Origin: JBHELT01 sp046262935
GTDB taxonomy: Bacteria > Actinomycetota > CADDZG01 > JAHWKV01
Direction: 5' to 3'
Assembly: GCA_046262935.1 (NCBI GenBank)
Contig: JBHELT010000013.1
Location: forward strand, 1 to 25,032
DNA: 25,032 nucleotides
This document shows positions 7,056-15,355 of the stretch, piece by piece (position 1 is the first letter of the stretch; the number at the start of each line of letters is the position of its first letter). Under the pieces are notes generated by a model. That model was given only the letters and a program-made list of their open reading frames with translations. It made no database searches and was not told the origin of the DNA. Position numbers and translations under genes: made by a program.

Positions 7056-8516
7056 ATGAGCCCCAAGCCCAGGAAAACCTCCACATCTTCGTTCGGTGTC
7101 AGTCGGCGTGAGACACATGACTCGTCCGATTTCTACGCTCGCTTCCCGGCCCCCTCGATCTCATCCGACAACGAGATCAACCAAGCCGCAGTAGTCGATC
7201 GCATCTACGCACACGATGCTCGAGACATGTCCGAGATCCCGGACAACTCGGTTGCGCTTGTCATCACCTCACCGCCGTACTTCGCAGGCAAGGATTACGA
7301 GAAGGTGCTGGGCGAAGGGCAAGTGCCCGCGAGTTACATCGAGTACCTATCGATGCTGCGCGACGTTTTCAGTGAATGCGTGCGCAAACTCGAACCTGGG
7401 GGCCGGATGGCCATCAATGTCGCTAATCTCGGGCGCAAGCCCTACCGAAGTTTGTCGTCCGACGTCACGTCGATCCTTCAAGACGATCTTGGACTTCTGC
7501 TTCGTGGCGAGGTCATCTGGTTGAAAGCCGATGGAGCCAGCGGATCGTGCGCGTGGGGCTCATTCCAGAACTCGGCTAATCCCGTCCTTCGCGATCTCAC
7601 CGAGCGCGTGATCATCGCGAGCAAAGGCCGGTTCGACAGAGCACTCACAAGAAGAGAGCGCGCCGAGCGCGGACTGCCTTCGGAGGTTTCGATATTCCGC
7701 GACGACTTCATGGCCGCAACAACAGATGTTTGGGAGATACCGCCCGAAAGCGCCAACCGCGTTGGACATCCGGCCCCCTTCCCCGTCGAACTTCCGCTGC
7801 GATTGATCCACCTGTACACATACCGCGAAGACTTGGTGCTCGACCCTTTCATCGGGTCTGGTTCGGCGGCCGTGGCCGCGCTTCGGTCAGAGAGGCACTA
7901 CGTCGGGTACGACAGCGATCCAAAGTACGTTCAGGCGGCGCAGAAACGGCTCGAGGAAGAAAAGAAGCGGATCGAAAAGCGAGCGAAGGGGCAATCGGCT
8001 GAGCCGAAGGTGGTTCTTCCAGCCATACCTCAGATGCTCGAAGATGGCGAGCCGTTCCAAGCAAGAGCCGTACGCGAGGGCCGGCAGGCGCGCGACATAG
8101 CACGGGCGGTCATCCACGACTGTGGTTTCAACGACATCGCCGAGGATCATCGGTTCCGCAACGGCGTTGAAGTGAACTTCATCGCCAAAGATGCACTTGG
8201 ACAGACCTGGTACTTCGATGTTTCCGGTGCGTTCTCGAGCACGAGAGCCGGTCTTCGGCGCACCGACACCATATGGAAGGCACTCGGCAAAGCCGCTTTG
8301 ATGAGCGAATACGATGCTGGCTCCCGCCTCATACTTCTGACAACGGATCTTCCTCCGATGCGCAGCGCTGGCTATGTTGCTCTGCGCTCGGCCCGCGGTC
8401 GCTTTTTCGTTGACGCTTTGGAGATGCTCTCTCTTCCCGGCCAAAAACGACTGCGCAAATACGCGCTTGGCACCACCGAACCCATAGGTGAATTGCTGGG
8501 CCCGCAGGAGGACTAG
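7056..8516 (+). CDS. Site-specific DNA methyltransferase (beta class) with C-terminal nuclease-like domain
   Basis: 486 residues. The catalytic motif IV TSPPY (71-75) comes before the SAM-binding motif I DPFIGSGS (263-270), the order of beta-class amino-methyltransferases; SPPY is most common in N4-cytosine enzymes, but N6-adenine cannot be excluded. GHPAPFP (237-243) is the motif that precedes motif I in this class. A basic/acidic helical linker (about 298-312, EEEKKRIEKRAKG) leads to a C-terminal domain (about 335-480) with VEVNFIAKDALGQTWYFDVSG, a strand pair like the PD-(D/E)xK nuclease core, where the last half-motif is DVS rather than ExK. No separate restriction gene is adjacent. The ATG at 7056 has no SD; a leaderless start is likely. 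It overlaps the next gene by one base. Confidence 0.85.
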   Translation: MSPKPRKTSTSSFGVSRRETHDSSDFYARFPAPSISSDNEINQAAVVDRIYAHDARDMSEIPDNSVALVITSPPYFAGKDYEKVLGEGQVPASYIEYLSMLRDVFSECVRKLEPGGRMAINVANLGRKPYRSLSSDVTSILQDDLGLLLRGEVIWLKADGASGSCAWGSFQNSANPVLRDLTERVIIASKGRFDRALTRRERAERGLPSEVSIFRDDFMAATTDVWEIPPESANRVGHPAPFPVELPLRLIHLYTYREDLVLDPFIGSGSAAVAALRSERHYVGYDSDPKYVQAAQKRLEEEKKRIEKRAKGQSAEPKVVLPAIPQMLEDGEPFQARAVREGRQARDIARAVIHDCGFNDIAEDHRFRNGVEVNFIAKDALGQTWYFDVSGAFSSTRAGLRRTDTIWKALGKAALMSEYDAGSRLILLTTDLPPMRSAGYVALRSARGRFFVDALEMLSLPGQKRLRKYALGTTEPIGELLGPQED

Positions 8517-8851
8517 TGTCCGACGCGATCAGGATCGGGGCATACGCTCTGGTTCACGCAGATGAAACCGAACTGTTCCTCGCTGAGGACGAGCCCACCA
8601 TCGCCCGGGTCCTTGCTTTGGAACTCATCGCTCGCACCCCTGCCCAGGACATATCGAGCGACCAGCGCTTGCAGAAACTAAGGGCTCTCCTCGCCGACGA
8701 GCAGTGGGCTGAGGCTCTTCACCTGTGGATCGAGGAAACAGGCGTGGCCGTAGACATTTACGCCGAAGAGCCCCAAGTCTGGACCACTTCAGATGAACGG
8801 ATCCGAACCCTGGCCTGGGAGATCAGGTCATCTCCCTTATTTGTCGAGTGA
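8516..8851 (+). CDS. Small acidic protein of unknown function coupled to the methyltransferase
   Basis: 111 residues, GTG start at 8516 that shares its G with the TAG stop of the methyltransferase. A strong AGGAGG lies 7 nt upstream, inside the methyltransferase coding end. The protein is acidic and mostly helical by composition, with ADETELFLAEDEPT near the N-terminus, a segment ALLADEQWAEALHLWIEE around the middle and DIYAEEPQVWTTSDE near the C-terminus. There is no signal peptide, membrane helix or recognisable catalytic motif. The tight coupling implies that it works with, or controls, the methyltransferase; that is inference. I do not recognise a characterised family. Confidence 0.7.
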   Translation: MSDAIRIGAYALVHADETELFLAEDEPTIARVLALELIARTPAQDISSDQRLQKLRALLADEQWAEALHLWIEETGVAVDIYAEEPQVWTTSDERIRTLAWEIRSSPLFVE

Positions 8852-8867
8852 CCAAGAAGGAGAACGG

Positions 8868-8907
8868 CCTCCTGGTGGCGTATCTACCGGGTAACCACGC
8901 CAGGAGG
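8868..8907 (+). promoter_or_regulatory. Hairpin sequestering the SD of the CocE-type hydrolase gene
   Basis: CCTCCTGG (8868-8875) is exactly complementary to CCAGGAGG (8900-8907). With a 3-nt bulge the pairing extends to GGCGT/ACGCC, giving 11 base pairs around a 15-nt loop. The 3' arm contains the AGGAGG that serves the ATG at 8912, so the ribosome-binding site would be closed when the hairpin forms. No T-tract follows, which argues against a terminator. The strong stem suggests control of translation initiation, by coupling, RNA rearrangement or a bound factor. Confidence 0.6.
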
Positions 8908-8911
8908 AATG

Positions 8912-10678
8912 ATGAGACCTACGAAATTTCGCGCCCTTTTGATCATCGCCGCGATGGTGTCCGGGGCGCTCGCTCTGGCCCCAGCGCATGCAGCAGGGCG
9001 CATCACCGAAACGGGATACATAACCCTGCCCGACCAGGTAACACTCAAGTACACGGCCGTTTTTCCGGATGACGGGGCCGCGCATCCAACCCTGTTCGAA
9101 TATTCCGGCTACAACCCGGGGTCGATTCCCGATCAGGCATACATAAATGAATACGTGCCCGAGGGATACGCGTTCATCGGCGTAAACATCCGTGGCACCG
9201 GGTGTTCTGGCGGAACCCTTGACTTCTTCGAGCCTCAAGAAGCTCGCGACGGTGCGTTCGTGATCGACAACTTCCTGCAAACAAGGACTTGGTCCAATGG
9301 CGACGTCGCGATGATCGGTAAGAGCTATCCCGGGATCACCCAGCTCTTCGTTGCTGAAGAGCAACCGACGCATCTAAAAGCGATCGCGCCAGGTCATTTT
9401 TATGGCGATATCTATCGCGATGTGGCTTTCCCCGGCGGGATCTTCAACTATGCGTTCGCAGGGCTTTGGAGTTTCATCGCCCAGCCGTCACCTGGATATC
9501 AGTCCGCCGCTTCGGCCATCGCGGCAGGCGACAAGACCTGCGCGGCGAACGTTGCGCAGCACACGGCCACCAATGCTCAATACAACGCCTTCATACAGGC
9601 ACAGCAACATCCCTACGACGATGCTCTAACCCAGGAACGCTCCCCAGAAACACTGGTTGACAACATCGCTGTTCCGCTCTTCACCGCGGTGGCTTGGCAG
9701 GACGAGCAGGTTGGGCCACGTGAAGCCGAGATGATCGCCAAGCTGAGGTGCCCCCATTGGGCGATCCTTACCAATGGCGACCATGGGATGTACCGAACCG
9801 CTACGTCACTTGCCATGCTTCACGAATTCTTCGACCACTTCTTGAAGGGTGTCGAGAATCGATTCTCGGCGAGCGACCCTAACCGTTATCAGCCCATAAC
9901 TTACTGGTGGGAGGCAGGACGCGATTCGGCTAGGGCCCCGGGATGGACCACCAGTGGCAAGGAGTTCCCCCCAACGGCAAGCGCGCTGCGTCTCTTTCTG
10001 GCATCCGGCAGCAAACTCGCCCCCGCGAGCGAAGAGACTTCCTCTGCCGATGTATACGCATACCCGGGCGGTTCGCAATCGATCGCCAACCCGTATTACG
10101 CGTCAACGAGCCTGCCCAATCAATACATGTGGGCGAACAAGCCAGCGCCTGGCATGGCAGTCTCATACACCTCGGAGCCTTTCGCCCAAAACACAACACT
10201 GCTTGGTACCGGATCTGTGGATCTGACTTTCGCATCGAGCGCGCCAGACACGGACATCGAGATCGTCCTCACCGAGATCAGACCCGATGGTCAGGAGCAG
10301 TACATACAGAAGGGCTGGCTGCGTGCATCGCATCGCAAACTGGACGCGGCTTTGTCGAGGGAGCTTCGGCCATACATGACCCACAAGGCGGAGGACGCAA
10401 CCCTACTCACCCCCGGCGAGACAACAACGCTGCGGGTTGAGATCGACCCATTCGGGCAAGTCATCAGAGCAGGCTCGCGCGTGAGGCTTTGGATCGAAGC
10501 GCCGAACGCTGAGCCCGAGTTATGGGGTTTCGCATCGCTTCCGACACCTGCGACGAACTTCGTTTATCACGGATCACCAACCCCATCTTCATTGGTGCTC
10601 CCCGTGGTGCCGTCGATAAGTGCCCCGGACTATCCGGTGTGCGGAAGTCTGATCCGCCAGCCCTGCAGACCGGCCTAA
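8912..10678 (+). CDS. Secreted CocE/NonD-family serine hydrolase (X-Pro dipeptidyl-peptidase S15-like)
   Basis: 588 residues. An N-terminal signal peptide (MRPTKFRALL, hydrophobic core to about residue 22, cleavage near APAHAA) indicates export. The nucleophile motif GKSYPG (136-141, Ser138) is the GxSYxG of the S15/CocE family; Asp264 in AWQDEQ and His291 in NGDHGMY complete the triad. VNIRGTGCSGG (91-101) is the conserved block before it. The C-terminal third is a jelly-roll of the X-Pro peptidase C-terminal type. Members act on acyl-ester or amide bonds (for example cocaine esterase, glutaryl-7-ACA acylase); the substrate here is unknown. ATG 8912 is preferred over the adjacent ATG 8909, which is only one base from AGGAGG. 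It ends in a 4-nt convergent overlap with the next hydrolase. Confidence 0.87.
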   Translation: MRPTKFRALLIIAAMVSGALALAPAHAAGRITETGYITLPDQVTLKYTAVFPDDGAAHPTLFEYSGYNPGSIPDQAYINEYVPEGYAFIGVNIRGTGCSGGTLDFFEPQEARDGAFVIDNFLQTRTWSNGDVAMIGKSYPGITQLFVAEEQPTHLKAIAPGHFYGDIYRDVAFPGGIFNYAFAGLWSFIAQPSPGYQSAASAIAAGDKTCAANVAQHTATNAQYNAFIQAQQHPYDDALTQERSPETLVDNIAVPLFTAVAWQDEQVGPREAEMIAKLRCPHWAILTNGDHGMYRTATSLAMLHEFFDHFLKGVENRFSASDPNRYQPITYWWEAGRDSARAPGWTTSGKEFPPTASALRLFLASGSKLAPASEETSSADVYAYPGGSQSIANPYYASTSLPNQYMWANKPAPGMAVSYTSEPFAQNTTLLGTGSVDLTFASSAPDTDIEIVLTEIRPDGQEQYIQKGWLRASHRKLDAALSRELRPYMTHKAEDATLLTPGETTTLRVEIDPFGQVIRAGSRVRLWIEAPNAEPELWGFASLPTPATNFVYHGSPTPSSLVLPVVPSISAPDYPVCGSLIRQPCRPA

Positions 10679-11535
10679 CGCTTAACGAATCCTTCGACGA
10701 CGTCCAGGTACTCGGCGTTTTGTTCAACGAATGCCATGTGCCCGCTTTGTTCGAATATGTGAAGCTCCGCCGATGCGCCTTTGGCGATAGCCTCAGCCGC
10801 CTCGACCGTGCAAACGCGGTCATGGCGGCCGGCGAGAACCAACATGGGTCGACTCACTTCGGATAGGCGGTCTTCGAGGTTGTATCCGCCGTATCCGGTC
10901 TCACTCATCACACGCAGGATCTGAGGGTTGTACACGGCGTCCTTCGATCTTTCGATGAATCCTTCGATGCGAGGGTCGCGAGGGTCGGCGAAGTGAAATG
11001 GGTATAGATCGTTCAGCAGAGTCTGCATCTGCTCTTGGGTCTCGATGATGAGCGCTTCGGCGGTCATGGACTTGCGAACTCGTTCTCGTAGGTCCTCGGG
11101 TTCTAATGAATCGATAGCTTCTTCGACGCCAGCAAGGAACCTCAGTGAGGGAAACCCGCTTGACACGATGTTGATCGCGCTTTGATCGGCATGGTCGAAC
11201 GCATGTTGCAGACAAACCAGTGCACCAAAGGAATGGCCCAGCACTGCGTGTTCCGTAAGACCCAACGCGAGGGCAAGGGCAACCACATCATCAGACATCT
11301 GGCTGATGGTCCAGGTCGATGTTGGTGCCGCGGCAGAGCGTCCTTGGGATCTTTGATCGACCAACAAGAGGCGGACGCCTCTGGATGTAAGGGGATCGAG
11401 ATAGTCGGCGAATTCGTGATGATCGAGCCCAGGTCCCCCGTGAAGAACGATAAGTGGGAACCCCGACGCCTCACCCCGCTCCGAAACGAACAACTTGGTG
11501 TCACCGATATCGACCAGGGACTCGACGGTCCTCAT
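10675..11535 (-). CDS. Alpha/beta hydrolase, proline-iminopeptidase-like (S33)
   Basis: 286 residues. HGGPG (32-36) is the oxyanion-hole motif of prolyl iminopeptidase-type hydrolases, GHSFG (100-104) holds the nucleophile Ser102, GRHDRVC provides the acid and QSGHMAF the His. There is no signal peptide, so it is cytoplasmic. The ATG at 11535 overlaps the helD stop as ATGA, a translational-coupling arrangement, making this the last gene of the minus-strand operon. Peptidase, esterase or lactonase activities occur in this family, and the specific substrate cannot be read from sequence. Confidence 0.87.
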   Translation of the reverse strand: MRTVESLVDIGDTKLFVSERGEASGFPLIVLHGGPGLDHHEFADYLDPLTSRGVRLLLVDQRSQGRSAAAPTSTWTISQMSDDVVALALALGLTEHAVLGHSFGALVCLQHAFDHADQSAINIVSSGFPSLRFLAGVEEAIDSLEPEDLRERVRKSMTAEALIIETQEQMQTLLNDLYPFHFADPRDPRIEGFIERSKDAVYNPQILRVMSETGYGGYNLEDRLSEVSRPMLVLAGRHDRVCTVEAAEAIAKGASAELHIFEQSGHMAFVEQNAEYLDVVEGFVKR

Positions 11536-13664
11536 GGTTCGTTGATGCCTTTGCTCTGATCGATCATCGATGGCAAAGGCTTCGCATGGACTATCACGAG
11601 ACGTCGTGTGGATCTGGAAAGGGCAACGAACAACGCTCTGTTTGGTTGCATCTCACCAGCCAAGATGTCGGCAGGCTCAACAAGCACAACCGAATCGAAT
11701 TCGAGGCCTTTCACCATATCAACGGGTATCAGGCTGAGCCGAGACCTAAGGGCCTGCGAACCCGCCTTTTCGAATGACAGCCCAGCTTCAGTAAGAGCGT
11801 CTGCTACTTCGTCGGTCGCGCTTGATGCCGTGATCACCGCGACCGTTCCGTCGCCTACGGCATCGAGTTCCTGCCGGGCCATCTTTGCGATCATATTCAG
11901 TGACGAACCGGCACTCGCTGAAACGATCTCCGGCTGCGAACCAGTCGACCGAACAGAGCGTGGTTGCTTAACAGATAGAGACATCGAAGCCAGAACGCTG
12001 TTGGCAAGGTCCATGATCTCTTTCGGTGTGCGGTAATTGATCGTTAGTTCTTGGACCCTGGGTTCGTAGCGATGAGGAAGATGTTTCAAGATCTCGTCCC
12101 ACGAATCGGGGGCCCAGCTGCCGGTCGCTTGCGCGATGTCGCCGACAAGGGTCATGGAACCATGCAGCGACCGGCGCGCCAACACACGCAGCTGCATGGG
12201 GCTGAGGTCTTGCGCCTCGTCAACGACGATGTGACCGAACGCCGGCGGTTCATCTTCTTCTTCCGACCCGCGACGGCGCCCCGTCCCAAGATGCACGCGC
12301 GCTTCGTCTAACAGGGGCACGTCCGCCGCGGTCCATCGCGCCGATCGAGATGTCGGGCCAGGATCACGATAGATCGCCTGCCGTTCAGATTCGGAAAGCA
12401 ACCCCTTTCCACAGACCTCGATCGCCTCTTTCGATCTAAACAGGTCGTGAAGGAGTTGGTGAGGTGTAAGTGTTGGCCACATCTCATTCAACGCTTGCGT
12501 AACCGGGGGCAATTCTCTCAGTTCCTTGCAGAACTCTCTCTCCGATAGCGGAGCGACACCGCCTTGCTTCAACGTCCTCCCGGCGGGATCGACCGCGGCC
12601 ACATAATCGCCGTACAGCCTTCTGAAAAACATCTTCTCGAACATCGCTCTGCGCCCGTTATGGCTGCCTGACCTTCGCCTGACTGACGAGACTAGTCCGG
12701 TGGTGTGGCGCGCTTTCATCCCGAGCAGTTGGTCGTCGAACCAGAAACTAAGGTCCTTCGACAGCGCTCGTTGCCGTTCGACCACTGCGCGCGAGATGAA
12801 CTCAGCCATCCGGGGGTCGCCTTTAACCCGGGCGGCGTGAGCGCTATCGATCCCCGTGACCCGAGCTCCTGCAACCAAACCGCTTGCTGTGGACAACTCG
12901 ACCCCGGTCTCTCCGAGCGACGGGAGAACCTTCTCTATGTAACGCAGGAAGATCGGGTTCGGCCCAACAACCAGCACGCCCTGCCGTTCCAATCGGCGGC
13001 GATAAGTGAAGAGCAGGTACGCGGCTCGGTGCAGAGCAACCGCCGTCTTGCCGGTCCCTGGTCCCCCTTGAACCACCAACACGCCCGATGGATCAGCGCG
13101 GATCACTTCATCTTGTTCGCGCTGAACCGTTGCGACGATGTCGCGCATCTGGCCGGTCCGCGAACGCTCAAGGGCCGCAAGCAATGCTCCCGTCCCAGCC
13201 AACTCCATCTCATCGGGTTCAACGCCCTCTGCTGTGAAGTGCTCGTCTTCAAGGTCCAACACTCTTTGGCCATCGGTCAAGAAGTGTCTGCGCCTTACCA
13301 AACCCAATGGATGAAGGCCCGTTGCGCGGTAAAAAGCTTCGGCCGCGGGGGCCCGCCAGTCGATGACCAACGGCTCCATACTTTCTCCGCTCACCGCGAG
13401 CCGTCCGATATACAACTTCTCTGAGTCCTCGGTATCCACCCTGCCGAAACAAAGAGACTCGTCGCCGATCTCCAACTGAGCCATCCGCACCAAGGAGTTG
13501 TGCACTATCACGTCGCGTTGGAATCGCGCCTGGAACGTGCCACCTGGCCCGTGGTTGAGCACAGCATCACCCATCTCGCGGGCAGCCTCACGCATCGCCT
13601 CGAGGCGGTCGTAAGCGGCGTCGATGTAGGCCTGCTCGGCTTGCCGCTCCTTCTGTCTATCCAT
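11532..13664 (-). CDS. helD: HelD-like UvrD/Rep-family ATPase, RNA polymerase recycling factor
   Basis: 710 residues. The N-terminal helical region (1-60, charged, coiled-coil-like) and the block CFGRVD ... YIGRLAV ... PLVIDWRAPAAEAFYRAT (73-115) are characteristic of actinobacterial HelD. VVQGGPGTGKT (198-207) is Walker A, preceded by the Q-motif QREQDEVI; HIVVDEAQDLSP is Walker B and GDIAQATG motif III; MVKGLEFDSVVLVEP and ALSRSTRRLVIVHAK are the C-terminal SF1 motifs. HelD binds RNA polymerase, pulls out nucleic acid and can release rifampicin-type inhibitors. The ATG at 13664 lies 8 nt inside the GNAT gene end and the 3' end overlaps the downstream hydrolase by 4 nt. The assignment to the HelD family rather than a DNA helicase is well supported by the N-terminal block. 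Confidence 0.88.
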   Translation of the reverse strand: MDRQKERQAEQAYIDAAYDRLEAMREAAREMGDAVLNHGPGGTFQARFQRDVIVHNSLVRMAQLEIGDESLCFGRVDTEDSEKLYIGRLAVSGESMEPLVIDWRAPAAEAFYRATGLHPLGLVRRRHFLTDGQRVLDLEDEHFTAEGVEPDEMELAGTGALLAALERSRTGQMRDIVATVQREQDEVIRADPSGVLVVQGGPGTGKTAVALHRAAYLLFTYRRRLERQGVLVVGPNPIFLRYIEKVLPSLGETGVELSTASGLVAGARVTGIDSAHAARVKGDPRMAEFISRAVVERQRALSKDLSFWFDDQLLGMKARHTTGLVSSVRRRSGSHNGRRAMFEKMFFRRLYGDYVAAVDPAGRTLKQGGVAPLSEREFCKELRELPPVTQALNEMWPTLTPHQLLHDLFRSKEAIEVCGKGLLSESERQAIYRDPGPTSRSARWTAADVPLLDEARVHLGTGRRRGSEEEDEPPAFGHIVVDEAQDLSPMQLRVLARRSLHGSMTLVGDIAQATGSWAPDSWDEILKHLPHRYEPRVQELTINYRTPKEIMDLANSVLASMSLSVKQPRSVRSTGSQPEIVSASAGSSLNMIAKMARQELDAVGDGTVAVITASSATDEVADALTEAGLSFEKAGSQALRSRLSLIPVDMVKGLEFDSVVLVEPADILAGEMQPNRALFVALSRSTRRLVIVHAKPLPSMIDQSKGINEP

Positions 13665-14136
13665 CGGCGCGCGCCGGTGGGGGCCACGGCGTTTCGGACA
13701 GGCTCAAGTTGAGCGACTTGGCTGAGGTTTGCCAGCCTTCGCGCTCATAGAAGGCATGAGCCCGTTCGCGCCAAACCGCCGATTCGAGCGTTATGCCGAA
13801 ACACCCCCTCTCCTTGGCGGCCGCAACTGCTTCCTCAAGGAGCAGACGTCCCGCACCCTTCGACCGCGCATCTTCGCTAACGATCAAGTCTGGGACCCAG
13901 GCCTGCATCGATCGCATATTCAATCGCTGCCGAAATTCGACGTCGATGAAGCCAATGACTTTATCTTCGTCGTAAGCAACAAAGCAAAGTGTGTCCTCGC
14001 GCGACAGGTACCGCTTCCAGGAATGCCTTGCCCACTCGCCATCTTCGGGGCCGAGCACATCGGGACGGCCAAGCTCCGCTAGCAGGCTGGCTACCGACTG
14101 GAAATCGTCCGGCCCAGCAGGCCTCGTCTCTATCAA
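13657..14136 (-). CDS. GNAT family N-acetyltransferase
   Basis: About 159 residues from TTG 14136. The pattern is that of a single GNAT domain: IETRPAGPDDFQSVASLL at beta1/alpha1, CFVAYDEDKVIGFIDVEF at beta2-3, VPDLIVSEDARSKGAGRLLLEEAV (beta4 plus the acetyl-CoA-binding R/K-x-x-G-x-G/A loop, here RSKGAG), and FYEREGW at the C-terminal strand. The acceptor substrate is unknown; small-molecule or antibiotic acetylation is possible. The frame is open back to 14262, but that would run 116 nt into the MFS gene with a non-GNAT, Arg-rich sequence, so TTG 14136, just after the MFS stop, is preferred; the start is uncertain. The 3' end overlaps helD by 8 nt. Confidence 0.8.
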   Translation of the reverse strand: MIETRPAGPDDFQSVASLLAELGRPDVLGPEDGEWARHSWKRYLSREDTLCFVAYDEDKVIGFIDVEFRQRLNMRSMQAWVPDLIVSEDARSKGAGRLLLEEAVAAAKERGCFGITLESAVWRERAHAFYEREGWQTSAKSLNLSLSETPWPPPARADG

Positions 14137-14146
14137 TTCGAGCCGT

Positions 14147-15355
14147 TCAAGGCGATCCGACCTGCCCCCGCCTGGTGAATGTCTTCGCGAAGACAACCAG
14201 CGCAACAGCGAGTCCGGCCGCAACACCGCCCGATACCTTGAGAGGCAAAGAACCCGAGCCATGCCAAAAAGCGCCAGCCCACAGGCTCGCGATCAGAACG
14301 GCTGCGCCGTAGATCGCGTGATAGATCCCGATCCCGGTCCCCATCTTCGACGAAGGCAGCATGTCGGCAACCCATGCCTTACTGACGCCATCGGTGAGGG
14401 CAGTGTAACCACCATAGAGTGGGAGCAGCAGCCAAACCCAACCTGCTGTATGCACGATCCCCAACCCGAAGTAGGCGACCGCAAATATGGCGAGGCCCGT
14501 CGCGAAGACGAACCGCCTGTCCACGCGGTCCGAGATCTTGCCCGCCGGGTAACTGAGCAATGTGTAGGTGATGTTGTAGGCCACGTAAGCCAAGATCACC
14601 TGCACGAAGGTCAAGCCAAGCGTCTTAGCCCTTAGCAGGATGAACGTGTCTGAAAAATTGATGACGCCGAAGAGGAAGAGGAAACCGACGACCCGTCTGA
14701 ATGCAGGGTCGAAGGTTTCATCTGTGATCGGTTCGGCCTTACTCTTCCCCGTAGAAGGTCGATGTTCTCTAACCCTCGCGATCAGCACAACGCTGACCAC
14801 GGCAGGGATGAAAGCGGCGAAGAATAGCAGAGACATCCTCTTCTTGGGGTCCGCGTCCACGTGCAGTGCGTAATAAAGACCGAGGCCGATCAAAGGACCC
14901 ACGACCGCGCCTAGGGAATCTGCCGCTCGGTGAAAACCGAAAGCGGCGCCCCTGATCTCGGCAGGAGTGTCTGCCACGATAAGAGCATCGCGCGGCGAGG
15001 TTCTGATGCCCTTGCCCGTTCTGTCCATGAAACGGGCCACTAGAACCAGAGGCCAACCTGTTGCAAGCCCGATCAGGGGTTTAGATAAGCCTGACAGCGA
15101 ATAGCCAGCGAAGATCAAGGGCTTTCGTGCGAAGCGGTCGGACAGTCGCCCCGAGACCGCCTTTAGCGCCGAAGCTGTGCCTTCGGCGATCCCTTCGATG
15201 AGTCCAAGGACCGCTGGCGAGGCCCCCAAGATCGACACGATGAACAGAGGCAGGATCGGATACAGAAGTTCCGAAGCCGCATCTTGAAAGAAGCTCACGA
15301 ACGACAGAACCACAACATTGCGCGGCAGCCTTACCTTGTCTTTAGACTTCTGCAT
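14147..15355 (-). CDS. Major facilitator superfamily transporter
   Basis: 402 residues with about 12 hydrophobic segments. After a short basic N-terminus comes VVVLSFVSFFQDAASELLYPILPLF. The loop after TM2-3 holds GRLSDRFARKPLIFAGY, the MFS motif A equivalent, and RFMDRTGKGIRTSPRDALI, a block typical of a bacterial MFS drug-efflux-like group; GKISDRVDRRFVFATG is the equivalent loop in the second half. The substrate is unknown. ATG 15355 is chosen because AAGGAG lies 9 nt upstream; an upstream in-frame start at 15418 would lie within the preceding gene. The start overlaps the end of the lipid aminoacyltransferase gene by 14 nt, so the two are coupled. Confidence 0.87.
   Translation of the reverse strand: MQKSKDKVRLPRNVVVLSFVSFFQDAASELLYPILPLFIVSILGASPAVLGLIEGIAEGTASALKAVSGRLSDRFARKPLIFAGYSLSGLSKPLIGLATGWPLVLVARFMDRTGKGIRTSPRDALIVADTPAEIRGAAFGFHRAADSLGAVVGPLIGLGLYYALHVDADPKKRMSLLFFAAFIPAVVSVVLIARVREHRPSTGKSKAEPITDETFDPAFRRVVGFLFLFGVINFSDTFILLRAKTLGLTFVQVILAYVAYNITYTLLSYPAGKISDRVDRRFVFATGLAIFAVAYFGLGIVHTAGWVWLLLPLYGGYTALTDGVSKAWVADMLPSSKMGTGIGIYHAIYGAAVLIASLWAGAFWHGSGSLPLKVSGGVAAGLAVALVVFAKTFTRRGQVGSP

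Noticed and set aside
7056..8851. Complete restriction-modification system
   Set aside because: No gene with an intact nuclease motif is adjacent; the fused nuclease-like region lacks the expected Lys, so only a methyltransferase can be supported.
12705..13424. Long plus-strand open frame inside the HelD gene
   Set aside because: It is antisense to well-conserved HelD motifs, has no SD and no recognisable domain; a shadow of the real gene.
14137..14262. Longer N-terminus for the GNAT protein from 14262
   Set aside because: It would run 116 nt into the MFS gene in another frame, and the translated sequence is Arg/Ser-rich without GNAT features.
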